Assembly (NCBI GenBank): GCA_900550855.1
Contig: URTQ01000016.1
Span: forward strand, 1-14,854
Source of the DNA: an uncultured Eubacteriales bacterium
Lineage (GTDB): Bacteria; Bacillota; Clostridia; Christensenellales; CAG-917
Length of the DNA: 14,854 bases
Direction of reading: 5' to 3'
In this document: positions 1 through 6,917 of the stretch, piece after piece
Layout of the letters: each line of letters starts with the position of its first letter
How positions within the stretch are numbered: position 1 is the first letter of the stretch
The notes under the pieces: generated by a model
Told to the model about the DNA's origin: nothing
Seen by the model: only the letters and a program-made list of their open reading frames with translations
The model's database searches: none
Translations under genes and position numbers: made by a program

Positions 1-176
1 CGGGCGCAACGGACAGCATAACGCTTTCGGGCGGCTGCGCAAAGAACGACGGACTTAAACAAGCAATCGAGCAAGTGCTTAAAATCAAGGTAATCGACCT
101 TCCCGTCGACCCGCAACTTATGGGCGCGCTCGGCGCGGCAGAGTACGCAAGACAAAAAGGCTTGGCACAAGCATAA
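1..176 (+). CDS. BadF/BadG/HgdC-type activase ATPase, C-terminal fragment
   Basis: This is the last 57 residues of a gene that begins outside the window; the reading frame starts at base 3 and ends with TAA at 174-176. The segment has the family's C-terminal layout: a glycine turn followed by a conserved Ala-Lys-Asn (SGGCAKNDG), an amphipathic helix, and a closing PQLMGALGAAEYA element that belongs to the ASKHA-fold nucleotide site. Known members are iron-sulfur ATPases that use ATP hydrolysis to inject an electron into 2-hydroxyacyl-CoA dehydratases and related reductases, and they are oxygen sensitive. The iron-sulfur ligands and phosphate loops would lie upstream and cannot be checked. The next gene starts 12 bases downstream, so it is probably in the same operon. 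Substrate is unknown. Family assignment is fairly sure, specific function is not. Confidence 0.75.
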   Translation, partial: GATDSITLSGGCAKNDGLKQAIEQVLKIKVIDLPVDPQLMGALGAAEYARQKGLAQA

Positions 177-188
177 AGGGGGCATAAT

Positions 189-392
189 ATGATTACAACC
201 ACATTGTCCGCATTGAGCGGCGGAGCAATCGCAGGTATCGTCATCGGAAGCGTTGCTGGCGCAATACTTCTGCTCTTCCTGCTCTTGTTCGTTATGTACT
301 TCTTCAACCTCGATTCCAAACTCTTGGCGCACGTTCAAAAGTTCCTTCAAAAGTTCTACGACAAGCGCAAGAGAAATCGTCATCTTGAATAA
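189..392 (+). CDS. Small single-pass membrane protein (67 aa)
   Basis: I do not recognise a family. The protein has a short polar/glycine-rich N-terminus, one strongly hydrophobic helix at about residues 13-39 with glycine and alanine spacing in its first half, then an amphipathic segment and a very basic tail (KFYDKRKRNR at 55-64). The positive tail suggests the C-terminus faces the cytoplasm. A purine-rich ribosome site (AAAGGGGG, 175-182) precedes the ATG. The gene lies 12 bases after the activase gene and 2 bases before the next one, so it is translated within the same transcript. It could anchor the neighbouring soluble proteins to the membrane, but this is inferred from position only. 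Confidence 0.7.
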   Translation: MITTTLSALSGGAIAGIVIGSVAGAILLLFLLLFVMYFFNLDSKLLAHVQKFLQKFYDKRKRNRHLE

Positions 393-394
393 TA

Positions 395-1117
395 ATGAAA
401 CTTTACGATTCCACAATTTCAAAATCGCTTGAACTTGCGGGAAGCGAACTCGAATCGCTTCCCGTTTCTTCGAGTTGGAAAAACCTCGACGAGAAAGTTT
501 TTCTCTTTCCCGACGACGGCGCGGTGGAACTGGGCGCGACGGGGCAAAATTCAAGTTATCTCATCGCCTACACCACCGACGAAAAACTCGTGCAAAAAGA
601 CGAGATTCTTCTTCGCGGCAAGGACATAAAGGACTTGTCTGGCGACGTGCCTTTTGCAAGAATCGCAATAATTCTGCTTGACGAAAACACCGAGCAGAAC
701 TTCGACAAAGAACAAAAAGTCTATCGCATTCTGCGCGACGTGGAATACAAACGCTACAAGGTCAATCCCGACGGATATATGATAAGAGTCAACACCAACC
801 TCTTGCGCGAAGGCGGCAGAGTTTCAAAAGCCGCAAAGGCAAAAGGCATATCCTTTTCCGACGTCGGCGCGATACTCTTAAACGCATACAAGCAGGACAA
901 AAACGTAAAAGCCGTCAAGCAGATTTTTATCACCGACCCGACCTTCGATTTCAAAACTTTCGAGCAAACGGCAAAACTCAACGAAGGCATAACCGTCACT
1001 CTCGACCACATCTTAAAAAACTTGAAAATGGATTGCGCAACGTGTTCGTTCAAAGACATTTGCGACACCATAGAGGGTATGCGCGACGTGCATAAGAGAG
1101 AAGAATACAAGTTCTAA
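395..1117 (+). CDS. Acetyl-CoA synthase/CODH beta-subunit-like domain protein, no A-cluster
   Basis: This 240-residue soluble protein resembles the C-terminal region of the CdhC/AcsB beta subunit of CO dehydrogenase/acetyl-CoA synthase. I see the same order of elements: a hydrophobic strand after a short acidic stretch (ARIAIILLDEN, 88-98), the helix with an arginine-rich end (YRILRDVEYKRYKV, 110-123), the R-N strand (YMIRVNTNLL, 128-137), the long helix (FSDVGAILLNAYK, 154-166) and a VKQIFITDP strand (174-182). The true enzyme then has the CQSFAPNHVC A-cluster motif. Here that is absent, and the C-terminus instead carries Cys214, Cys217 and Cys223 in the stretch DCATCSFKDIC, followed by a helix ending in MRDVH. 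It is therefore unlikely to be an acetyl-CoA synthase. Start: ATG 2 bases after the previous stop with no clear ribosome site, suggesting translational coupling. A partner role with the upstream activase is inferred from context. Confidence 0.5.
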   Translation: MKLYDSTISKSLELAGSELESLPVSSSWKNLDEKVFLFPDDGAVELGATGQNSSYLIAYTTDEKLVQKDEILLRGKDIKDLSGDVPFARIAIILLDENTEQNFDKEQKVYRILRDVEYKRYKVNPDGYMIRVNTNLLREGGRVSKAAKAKGISFSDVGAILLNAYKQDKNVKAVKQIFITDPTFDFKTFEQTAKLNEGITVTLDHILKNLKMDCATCSFKDICDTIEGMRDVHKREEYKF

Positions 1118-1144
1118 ATCGCAAAATCATCGTTTTATTTATTC

Positions 1145-1176
1145 AAAAAGCGCACATAAAGTGCGCTTTTCGTTTG
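1145..1176. terminator. Rho-independent terminator, probably bidirectional
   Basis: A perfect 10-base-pair stem, AAAAGCGCAC (1146-1155) with GTGCGCTTTT (1161-1170), closes an ATAAA loop. On the plus strand it is followed by CGTTTGTTTTT, serving the activase operon that ends at 1117. On the minus strand it is followed by a T run, serving mfd, which ends at 1259. The convergent arrangement of the two operons fits a shared terminator. Confidence 0.8.
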
Positions 1177-1258
1177 TTTTTCAATTTTATTTTCCAATAC
1201 GGTTTATTCTTCGTTGTCGGCGAATTGCTTTTAAGCAACGCGCAATCGGCGTTTCGGC

Positions 1259-4200
1259 TTATTCTATACCGTCGAAGAAATCTATGAGTTTTGCAAGTTT
1301 CTGCTCTGCCGTGAGTTTGTTCACCTCGAATATCATTGACGGCGGTATGGTGGTCGTAAGCACCACGCTTCCGCTGTTTTTGGACACGGCGTTCATAAGA
1401 CTTTCGTTTTTGAAAACGTCGGAATCGTAAAAATTTACCCCCGCGCCGTTGCGGTTTATCACGATTCTCGACACGTCGTAATTCGATGCGAGATTCTTCA
1501 AAAGCGCGATGTTTATGAGGTTTTCAAGCGGCAAATCCACTTCGCCGTAAACCTCGCCGAGTTCTTTGATTAGCGAATCTCTCGCGCTCTTCGAAGCGAC
1601 TTTGGATATTTGCTTGTACACTCTCAACTTGTCGCGACCCGAAATGTAACTTTCGCTGATAAACGCCGCCGCGTCCACTTTCATTTCCACGTCGCGTTCG
1701 GGTTTCTTCACAACGCCCGTCTTTATCTCTTGCACCGCTTCGTCCAAAAGTTCGAGGTACATTTCGTAGCCCACTTTTTCGATATGTCCGCTCTGTTCCG
1801 CACCCAAAATGTTGCCTGCGCCGCGAATGGACAAGTCTGCGAGCGCAACTCGGAATCCGCTGCCGATTTCCGTGTTTTCGAGAAGCGAATCGAGGCGTTT
1901 TTGCGCATTTTCGGTGATAGTTCCGTTTTCGGGAACGGTGAAATATGCGTGAGCAAGCACGCCTCTGCGCCCAACTCTGCCGCGAAGTTGATACAGTTGC
2001 GACAATCCGAATCTTCCGCTGTCTATGACGATAAGCGTGTTTGCGTCGGGCAAGTCTATGCCGTTTTCTATAATCGTGGTGGACACGAGAACGTCAAATT
2101 CCTTGTCGTAAAACGCGCTTATTCTCTGTTCGAGTTGACCGGGCGGCATCTGTCCGTGCGCCGTGATAACCTTTGCGCCCTCGCACAGCGTGCGAAGTCT
2201 GCTCGCAAACGGTTCGAGTGCCTCTATATCGTTGAGAAGCACGAGCGTTTGTCCGCCTCTTGCAAGCTCGCGCGTGATTGCGTCTTGGCACAGTGCGTCG
2301 CTGTAACCCACGACGTACGTTTGAATGGGCAGTCTGCCTCTCGGCGCGGTTTCCAACATAGATATATCCCTAACGCCAGTAAGCGACATATTGAGCGTGC
2401 GCGGTATGGGCGTTGCCGACAGCGTAAGCACGTTGACGAGCGGATATTTTTCTTTGAGTTTTTCCTTGTGTTCCACGCCGAATCGCTGCTCTTCGTCAAG
2501 CACGAGCAATCCCAAATCGTGAAATTCCACGTCTTTTGCAAGCACCTTGTGCGTTGCGATAACCATATGCGTCGTACCGTCTTTGAGTTCTTTGAGCAAC
2601 TGCTCGTTCTCTTTGGACGATTGAAGCCTTGTCAGAAGTCCGCACTTTATGCCGAACGGTTCGAGCCTCTTTATAAGGTTTTCGTAGTGCTGGCGCGCAA
2701 GTATGGTCGTCGGCGCAAGAAGCACCGCTTGTTTGGAGTCGAGCACGGTTTTGAACATCGCCCTGAACGCCACTTCCGTTTTGCCGAAGCCCACGTCGCC
2801 CACGAGCAGCCTGTCCATAATGCGACCGCTTTCCATATCGTTTTTGATATCGGCAATCGCTTTGAGTTGGTCGGCGGTTTCCTCGTACTCGAAATTGTCC
2901 TCGAATTCCTTTTGCCACACGGTGTCGGGACTGTATTTGAAGCCGCGTTGCTTTTCGCGCTTTGCGTAAAGTTCGACGAGGTTTATTGCAAGTTTGCGCA
3001 CGGATTTGCGCACTTTTTCCTTTTCTCTTTCAAACTCTTTTCCGCCGAGTTTGTTGAGTTTGGGATGTTCCTCACCGACGAACTTTTGCAAGTTGTTCAT
3101 TTGGTCGGTGGCAACGTAAAGCGTGTCGCCGTCGCGATATTTGAGAACGATGTATTCCTTTTCGAACTCGCCGGTTTTGAGTATGGTCGTGCCTTCGCAA
3201 ACGCCTACGCCGTGAATCTTGTGTACGACGTAATCCCCCGGTTTGGGCGAGAGTGCCTGCTCGGCGGTTTTGACGGAAATCTCTGCGGAACGATGCTTGC
3301 CTATGCACTCGCCCGTGCCGATAAGGCACGCTTTGACGGCAGGATAAATAAATCCCGTTTCAACTTGAAGAGGCGTTGCGAGTATGCTTCCCTCGCCGTT
3401 GCCGTCCTCGCTGTACGTTGCGAGGATCTCGTATTCACGCAAACTTTCGATTATATTCTTTGCCTGCTCTCTGCCGCCGCACGCCATAACGACTTTCGTA
3501 CCGTTGAGCGCAAAGTTTTTGAGGTCCTGTACTATGGTGTTGGGGTCGAGATAGTATTTCGTGACGGGTCGGGTTTTCGGCTCGATAATATATTTAGGCT
3601 CAAAAAGACGATTGTCGAGAGAAAGCGAGGCAAATCCCATCTTGCGCACGAATATGAGTTGGCGTTTGACTTCGTGCAAGGATATGCACGCGTCCTTGTG
3701 TTCGTCGAGAATCTCGCCGCCCTCGCAAAGCGTTTTTATACGTCCCGAAAATTCCTTTTCGAGAATTTGCAACTTGTCGCTTACCACTCTCGGCTCGTCA
3801 AAAATCACGAGCGTGGGTCTGTCGTCGTCGAAAAAGTCGAATATGTTTGACGTGCAGTCTTTCAAGAACGGCAACGCCCATACGGCAGACGAATCGCACG
3901 CGCCAACGCTCAAAAGTTCCTTTGCCTGTTGCGCGTTTTTGTTTTCGGGATAAAGCGACAGTCTTTCGCGTGCGTGATCGTAGCCCTTTTCGTCAAGTAA
4001 AATATCGCTCGTTGGCGCAAACGCCACTCTTTCCACCTCGTTCGAGGCAAGCATACTTTCTACGTCGATAACTTTGATGTTTTCGACGAGTTCGTCGAAG
4101 AAATTGATTCTGTACGCAACGCCCGACACGTCGCACACGTCAACGATGTCGCCTCTCACCGAAAAATCGCCTGCGTCGGCAACCATAGCCTGACGTTTGT

Positions 4201-4684
4201 AGCCGGCAAGCGCAAGTTTGTCGGCGAGCGACTGAGGCGAAATCACGTCCTCTTTTTTTACGCATACGGTGTATTTTTTGACGAGTTCGCGCTTGGGGAA
4301 AAGTTGCAAAAGGCTGTCCGCCGACGTAACGACGGTGTCCGCTTCGCCAAGCGCAACGTCTTTGAGCGTGCAAATACGCTCGCGCATACCTTGCTCTGAA
4401 AAACTCTTTCTTGCAATCAGCACGTCGTCGCGATAGGGCAAATAATCCACTTTTACGCCCCAACTCGCGATTTTGCGCACGAGGCTTTTCGCGCCCAAAG
4501 CGTCGGAAGCGACGATGAGTTTTTTTGCCGGAAGTTGCGACATTATATGGATTTTCGCACCCTCGCACACGCGCAATACGCAAACTGCCGACAGTTTGTC
4601 GTCGGCAAGTTTTTTTGCGCCTATTCCTTGCAATGACGCAAGTTTTTCGCCCATATTTTGAAGTTGAAAAATCGACGGTGTCAT
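1259..4684 (-). CDS. mfd: Transcription-repair coupling factor Mfd
   Basis: Full-length Mfd, 1141 residues against 1148 in E. coli. It is a DNA translocase that removes RNA polymerase stalled at lesions and recruits the UvrA2B excision machinery. The N-terminal UvrB-like region covers roughly residues 1-370. The RNA polymerase interaction domain is at about 480-537 (KPGDYVVHKIHGVG at the front, then LYVATDQMNNLQKF). The RecG-like translocase follows, with Walker A GDVGFGKT at 629-636, the DEEQ box at 730-733, SATPIPRT at 756-763 and the motif VI region QLRGRVGR at 899-906. The C-terminal D7 domain runs from about 1000 to the end. The residue after QLRGRVGR is Arg where Ser is common. The ATG is 7 bases after the pth stop, with only a weak ribosome site (CTGAAAAA), so expression probably depends on pth translation. 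Identification is certain. Confidence 0.98.
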   Translation of the reverse strand: MTPSIFQLQNMGEKLASLQGIGAKKLADDKLSAVCVLRVCEGAKIHIMSQLPAKKLIVASDALGAKSLVRKIASWGVKVDYLPYRDDVLIARKSFSEQGMRERICTLKDVALGEADTVVTSADSLLQLFPKRELVKKYTVCVKKEDVISPQSLADKLALAGYKRQAMVADAGDFSVRGDIVDVCDVSGVAYRINFFDELVENIKVIDVESMLASNEVERVAFAPTSDILLDEKGYDHARERLSLYPENKNAQQAKELLSVGACDSSAVWALPFLKDCTSNIFDFFDDDRPTLVIFDEPRVVSDKLQILEKEFSGRIKTLCEGGEILDEHKDACISLHEVKRQLIFVRKMGFASLSLDNRLFEPKYIIEPKTRPVTKYYLDPNTIVQDLKNFALNGTKVVMACGGREQAKNIIESLREYEILATYSEDGNGEGSILATPLQVETGFIYPAVKACLIGTGECIGKHRSAEISVKTAEQALSPKPGDYVVHKIHGVGVCEGTTILKTGEFEKEYIVLKYRDGDTLYVATDQMNNLQKFVGEEHPKLNKLGGKEFEREKEKVRKSVRKLAINLVELYAKREKQRGFKYSPDTVWQKEFEDNFEYEETADQLKAIADIKNDMESGRIMDRLLVGDVGFGKTEVAFRAMFKTVLDSKQAVLLAPTTILARQHYENLIKRLEPFGIKCGLLTRLQSSKENEQLLKELKDGTTHMVIATHKVLAKDVEFHDLGLLVLDEEQRFGVEHKEKLKEKYPLVNVLTLSATPIPRTLNMSLTGVRDISMLETAPRGRLPIQTYVVGYSDALCQDAITRELARGGQTLVLLNDIEALEPFASRLRTLCEGAKVITAHGQMPPGQLEQRISAFYDKEFDVLVSTTIIENGIDLPDANTLIVIDSGRFGLSQLYQLRGRVGRRGVLAHAYFTVPENGTITENAQKRLDSLLENTEIGSGFRVALADLSIRGAGNILGAEQSGHIEKVGYEMYLELLDEAVQEIKTGVVKKPERDVEMKVDAAAFISESYISGRDKLRVYKQISKVASKSARDSLIKELGEVYGEVDLPLENLINIALLKNLASNYDVSRIVINRNGAGVNFYDSDVFKNESLMNAVSKNSGSVVLTTTIPPSMIFEVNKLTAEQKLAKLIDFFDGIE

Positions 4685-4691
4685 AAATTTT

Positions 4692-5276
4692 TCAGCGTTT
4701 GTTGCTGTTTATCTTCTCTTGAATACGTTGAATATCCTCGCCCGCAACTATGCGTTCGAGTGCGTCCACGGCGCGCTCTATCGACTCTTGCAAAATCTGT
4801 TTGCTGTCAAAATCGACCTTTGACAGTACGAAATCGATAAGTTCAACCTCGTGTTTTGCAAGTTCCTCGGTTTTCGTGCCTATGCGCACTCTCAAAAAAT
4901 CCTGTGTGTTGAGTTCCTTGACGATGTTGCGCATTCCGTTGTGCGTGCCTGCGCTGCCTTCCTCGCGGATACGAAGTTTTCCTATCGGCAAATCTATATC
5001 GTCGTAGCACACCACGAGTTCGCTCTTTTCGTCGACATCGTACGCTCGCACGAGTTTTTTTACGGACTCGCCCGACAGATTCATATACGTTTGCGGCTTT
5101 GCAATCACAAAATCGACGCCACCGAGCCTTGCCTTGCAAGTGAGCGCGTCGCACTCGGATTTTGCGATTTTGACCTTGCATTTTTTTGCCAAAGCGTCCA
5201 CCGCCATAAACCCGACGTTGTGATACGTGTTTTTGTATTTCATACCGGGATTGCCCAGTCCTACGATGAGTATCAT
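4692..5276 (-). CDS. pth: Peptidyl-tRNA hydrolase
   Basis: This 194-residue cytoplasmic enzyme hydrolyses the ester bond of peptidyl-tRNA released from ribosomes and recycles the tRNA. Family motifs are present: GLGNPG at 6-11 with Asn9, TYHNVGF at 17-23 with the catalytic His19, KPQTYMNLSG at 59-68 with Asn65, and DDIDLPIGKLRI at 91-102 with Asp92. The tRNA-contacting motif usually written GGHNG reads GTHNG here, with Thr110 replacing a glycine while His111 and Asn112 are kept. A good ribosome site (GAGAGGAAG) precedes the ATG. It lies 72 bases after the GlmU-like gene and 7 bases before mfd, the pth(spoVC)-mfd order found in Bacillus and relatives. Confidence 0.96.
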   Translation of the reverse strand: MILIVGLGNPGMKYKNTYHNVGFMAVDALAKKCKVKIAKSECDALTCKARLGGVDFVIAKPQTYMNLSGESVKKLVRAYDVDEKSELVVCYDDIDLPIGKLRIREEGSAGTHNGMRNIVKELNTQDFLRVRIGTKTEELAKHEVELIDFVLSKVDFDSKQILQESIERAVDALERIVAGEDIQRIQEKINSNKR

Positions 5277-5348
5277 ATCTTCCTCTCGCGTGATTTTTCT
5301 ATTGTTTTGCGGTTTGCAATTCTAATTCGATTTATTCTCGAAGCGGAT

Positions 5349-6371
5349 TCAATCCGTTTTGGGTTTGGTGTCTTGGCGCACTCTGCCGATTGTAAACGAG
5401 CCGTCCGCAACGTCGCGCGTAACCGTCGTGCCTGCGGCGATAAACGCGTGGTCGCCAACGACCACGGGCGCAATGAGGTTGGTGTTCGCACCCAAAAAAC
5501 ATTCCGCGCCGACGGTGGTTTTGTGCTTTTCGTGACCGTCGTAATTGCAAAACACCGTGCCGCAACCGACGTTCGTACGCTCGCCCACGTCCGCGTCACC
5601 AACGTAACTCAAATGCGCGCACTTTACACCGTCGCGAAGCCTCGAAGCCTTGACCTCGACGAAATCGCCCACACGACAGCCTTCGTCTATAACCGCGTGC
5701 CTGAGCCTTGCGTACGGACCGACCGTCGCGCATTTATGCACCTGAGAGCACACGACGTGCGAATACGAAACGTCCGCGCCGTCGATTACGCTGTCGTGTA
5801 TGTGCGAGGCAAAAATCGTGCTTCCGCCGAGTATCGCGCTCTCGCCCTCTATCGTGCAGTACGGCTTTATCGTCACGCCCTTTTCGACGTTCACGGTGTC
5901 GTCGATAAAAGTTGTGGTTTTGTCCACGATATACACGCCGTTGCCCAAAAGCCCGTCCAAAATTCTATCTTTTAGAAGATTATACACTATATTATAGGAT
6001 TTTGCATCACCAATCTTCAAAAAAGCGGCGCGTGCGCTGAAAACGCCCTCGTCAATCCCCTTGCCTATGCAAATTTTGGACGCGGAATTTTTCGAGCCGA
6101 GCCGTATCGTCGAAATGTTTTTGCGCCTCATCTCGTAAACGAGCGACTCAACGTCCTCTTTCTTTACGAGCGGCATATCGAGAGTCAGCACCACGTTGAC
6201 GTACCCGTCCAGAATCGCGTTTTCTTCCTTGTACGCGGATTGCTTTGCAATTCGGCACTTCTTTGCCGCAAAGTCGTAAAACTCGCGAATAACGTAGTCT
6301 TCCGCGCGCCTGCCGAGCAGTTCCTTTTCGCCCCATTCGGTTTTTATAAAAACAATATTATATTTGTCCAT
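5349..6371 (-). CDS. GlmU-like acetyltransferase with reduced N-terminal domain
   Basis: Residues from about 140 to 330 form a left-handed beta-helix very like the C-terminal half of GlmU, which acetylates glucosamine-1-phosphate with acetyl-CoA in UDP-GlcNAc synthesis. Counterparts of the E. coli active-site residues are present: Arg224 in YARLR, Lys241 in FVEVKAS, His253 and Tyr256 in HLSYVGDA, and the CNYDG loop at 275-279, followed by IAAGTTVTRDV at 311-321. The N-terminal part is only about 140 residues rather than about 230. It lacks the nucleotidyltransferase signature (LAAGxGTRM), keeping only LTLDMPLV (63-70) where GlmU has GDxPL. Uridylyltransferase activity is therefore doubtful. 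No longer start is possible because a stop codon lies in frame just upstream (6378-6380), and no clear ribosome site precedes the ATG. It heads the pth-mfd cluster, the place of glmU in Bacillota, so it is probably the resident glmU-derived gene. Confidence 0.85.
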   Translation of the reverse strand: MDKYNIVFIKTEWGEKELLGRRAEDYVIREFYDFAAKKCRIAKQSAYKEENAILDGYVNVVLTLDMPLVKKEDVESLVYEMRRKNISTIRLGSKNSASKICIGKGIDEGVFSARAAFLKIGDAKSYNIVYNLLKDRILDGLLGNGVYIVDKTTTFIDDTVNVEKGVTIKPYCTIEGESAILGGSTIFASHIHDSVIDGADVSYSHVVCSQVHKCATVGPYARLRHAVIDEGCRVGDFVEVKASRLRDGVKCAHLSYVGDADVGERTNVGCGTVFCNYDGHEKHKTTVGAECFLGANTNLIAPVVVGDHAFIAAGTTVTRDVADGSFTIGRVRQDTKPKTD

Positions 6372-6424
6372 ACCATACTATATTCGTTTTGCGAAAAAAC
6401 TTTTACGGCATACGACATAATATT

Positions 6425-6454
6425 TTGCAAATCGGGCAAAGCGAGTTGTATATT
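6425..6454 (+). promoter_or_regulatory. Possible sigma-70-type promoter for the 49-aa membrane peptide
   Basis: TTGCAA at 6425-6430 and TATATT at 6449-6454 are separated by 18 bases. A start of transcription near 6461 would leave a leader of about 50 bases before the ATG at 6514. Each hexamer is an imperfect match, so this is tentative. Confidence 0.35.
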
Positions 6455-6513
6455 GTGCGTGTTCGAGCAGGCAAATCTTCGCGGCGGCAAATAAACTTAA
6501 CCGGAGAGAACCT

Positions 6514-6663
6514 ATGGATAACAAAACCAAAAAGATTGTATTTGTCATTGTTGCATCGATCATATCGCTTATATCGACCGTGTTGGGAATCGTGTTCGGC
6601 GTGCCTGCCGACTCGATAAAAGACGCCGTCGACATCGACACGAGCATTGTCGAAACGCTGTAA
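6514..6663 (+). CDS. Small membrane peptide (49 aa), unknown function
   Basis: An ATG preceded by a strong ribosome site (GGAGAG, 6503-6508, five bases away) opens a 49-codon frame ending in TAA. The peptide has a short basic start (MDNKTKK), one hydrophobic helix at about residues 8-30 rich in Ile and Val, and an acidic tail (DSIKDAVDIDTS). Such a layout is seen in many small regulatory membrane peptides and in short holin-like proteins, but I recognise no specific family. It is divergent from the GlmU-like gene, and no gene with an obvious link sits beside it. The strong ribosome site and a clean membrane helix are the main reasons to accept it despite its length. Confidence 0.6.
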   Translation: MDNKTKKIVFVIVASIISLISTVLGIVFGVPADSIKDAVDIDTSIVETL

Positions 6664-6850
6664 TCTATCTTGTGCGCGGACTGCTTGCTCTCGCACGAAC
6701 AAAACCGCCGCCCTGCATATCGCAAGACGGCGAGGATTGACGATTATGGCGAAATGCTCTTTTGAACAATATCCTGCACCCCCGCTCTCTAACTGACCGC
6801 AAACGCCTGCTCGAACAAATAGTTGCGCACAGATACCACTCTTATAGAGA
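6664..6850. other. Gene-free stretch with inverted repeats
   Basis: No convincing gene is visible between the membrane peptide and the exonuclease. Base composition is like the host rather than the AT-rich gene that follows. Two inverted repeats occur. One is TTGTGCG with CGCACGAA near 6668-6702, which pairs only if one base is bulged. The other is GCCGCC with GACGGC near 6708-6732; on the minus strand it is followed by GGTTTTGTT and looks like a weak terminator. It could hold a small RNA, a processed leader or remnant DNA, but nothing here decides between these. Confidence 0.35.
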
Positions 6851-6878
6851 TTGCAATTTTTTCATTTCACGTTATAAT
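6851..6878 (+). promoter_or_regulatory. Sigma-70-type promoter of the DEDDh exonuclease gene
   Basis: TTGCAA (6851-6856) and a consensus TATAAT (6873-6878) lie 16 bases apart. Transcription would start near 6885 and the ATG is at 6918, giving a leader of about 33 bases with AAAGGA (6899-6904) as ribosome site. This is the clearest promoter in the window and suggests the gene is transcribed by itself. Confidence 0.7.
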
Positions 6879-6917
6879 GTGTTTATCAGCGATTCGACAA
6901 AGGATTAATAAACACAT

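Noticed and set aside
395..1117. Naming this gene CO dehydrogenase or acetyl-CoA synthase
   Set aside because: The A-cluster cysteine motif is missing, so only a domain-level resemblance is claimed.
1610..3850. A 746-codon open frame on the plus strand
   Set aside because: It lies wholly antisense to mfd, whose motifs are certain. Its protein is rich in Arg, His, Phe and Val with no domain, as expected from the complement of a biased coding sequence, and no ribosome site was seen.
4851..5975. A 374-codon plus-strand frame over pth and the GlmU-like gene
   Set aside because: Antisense shadow of two well supported genes, low-complexity Arg/His-rich composition.
6378..6725. Minus-strand frames over the 49-codon gene and the gene-free stretch
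   Set aside because: No ribosome site, no recognisable protein features. One of these frames ends just upstream of the GlmU-like ATG, which argues against an N-terminal extension.
6746..6796. A 16-codon frame after the membrane peptide
   Set aside because: Too short, and no hydrophobic or conserved feature supports it.
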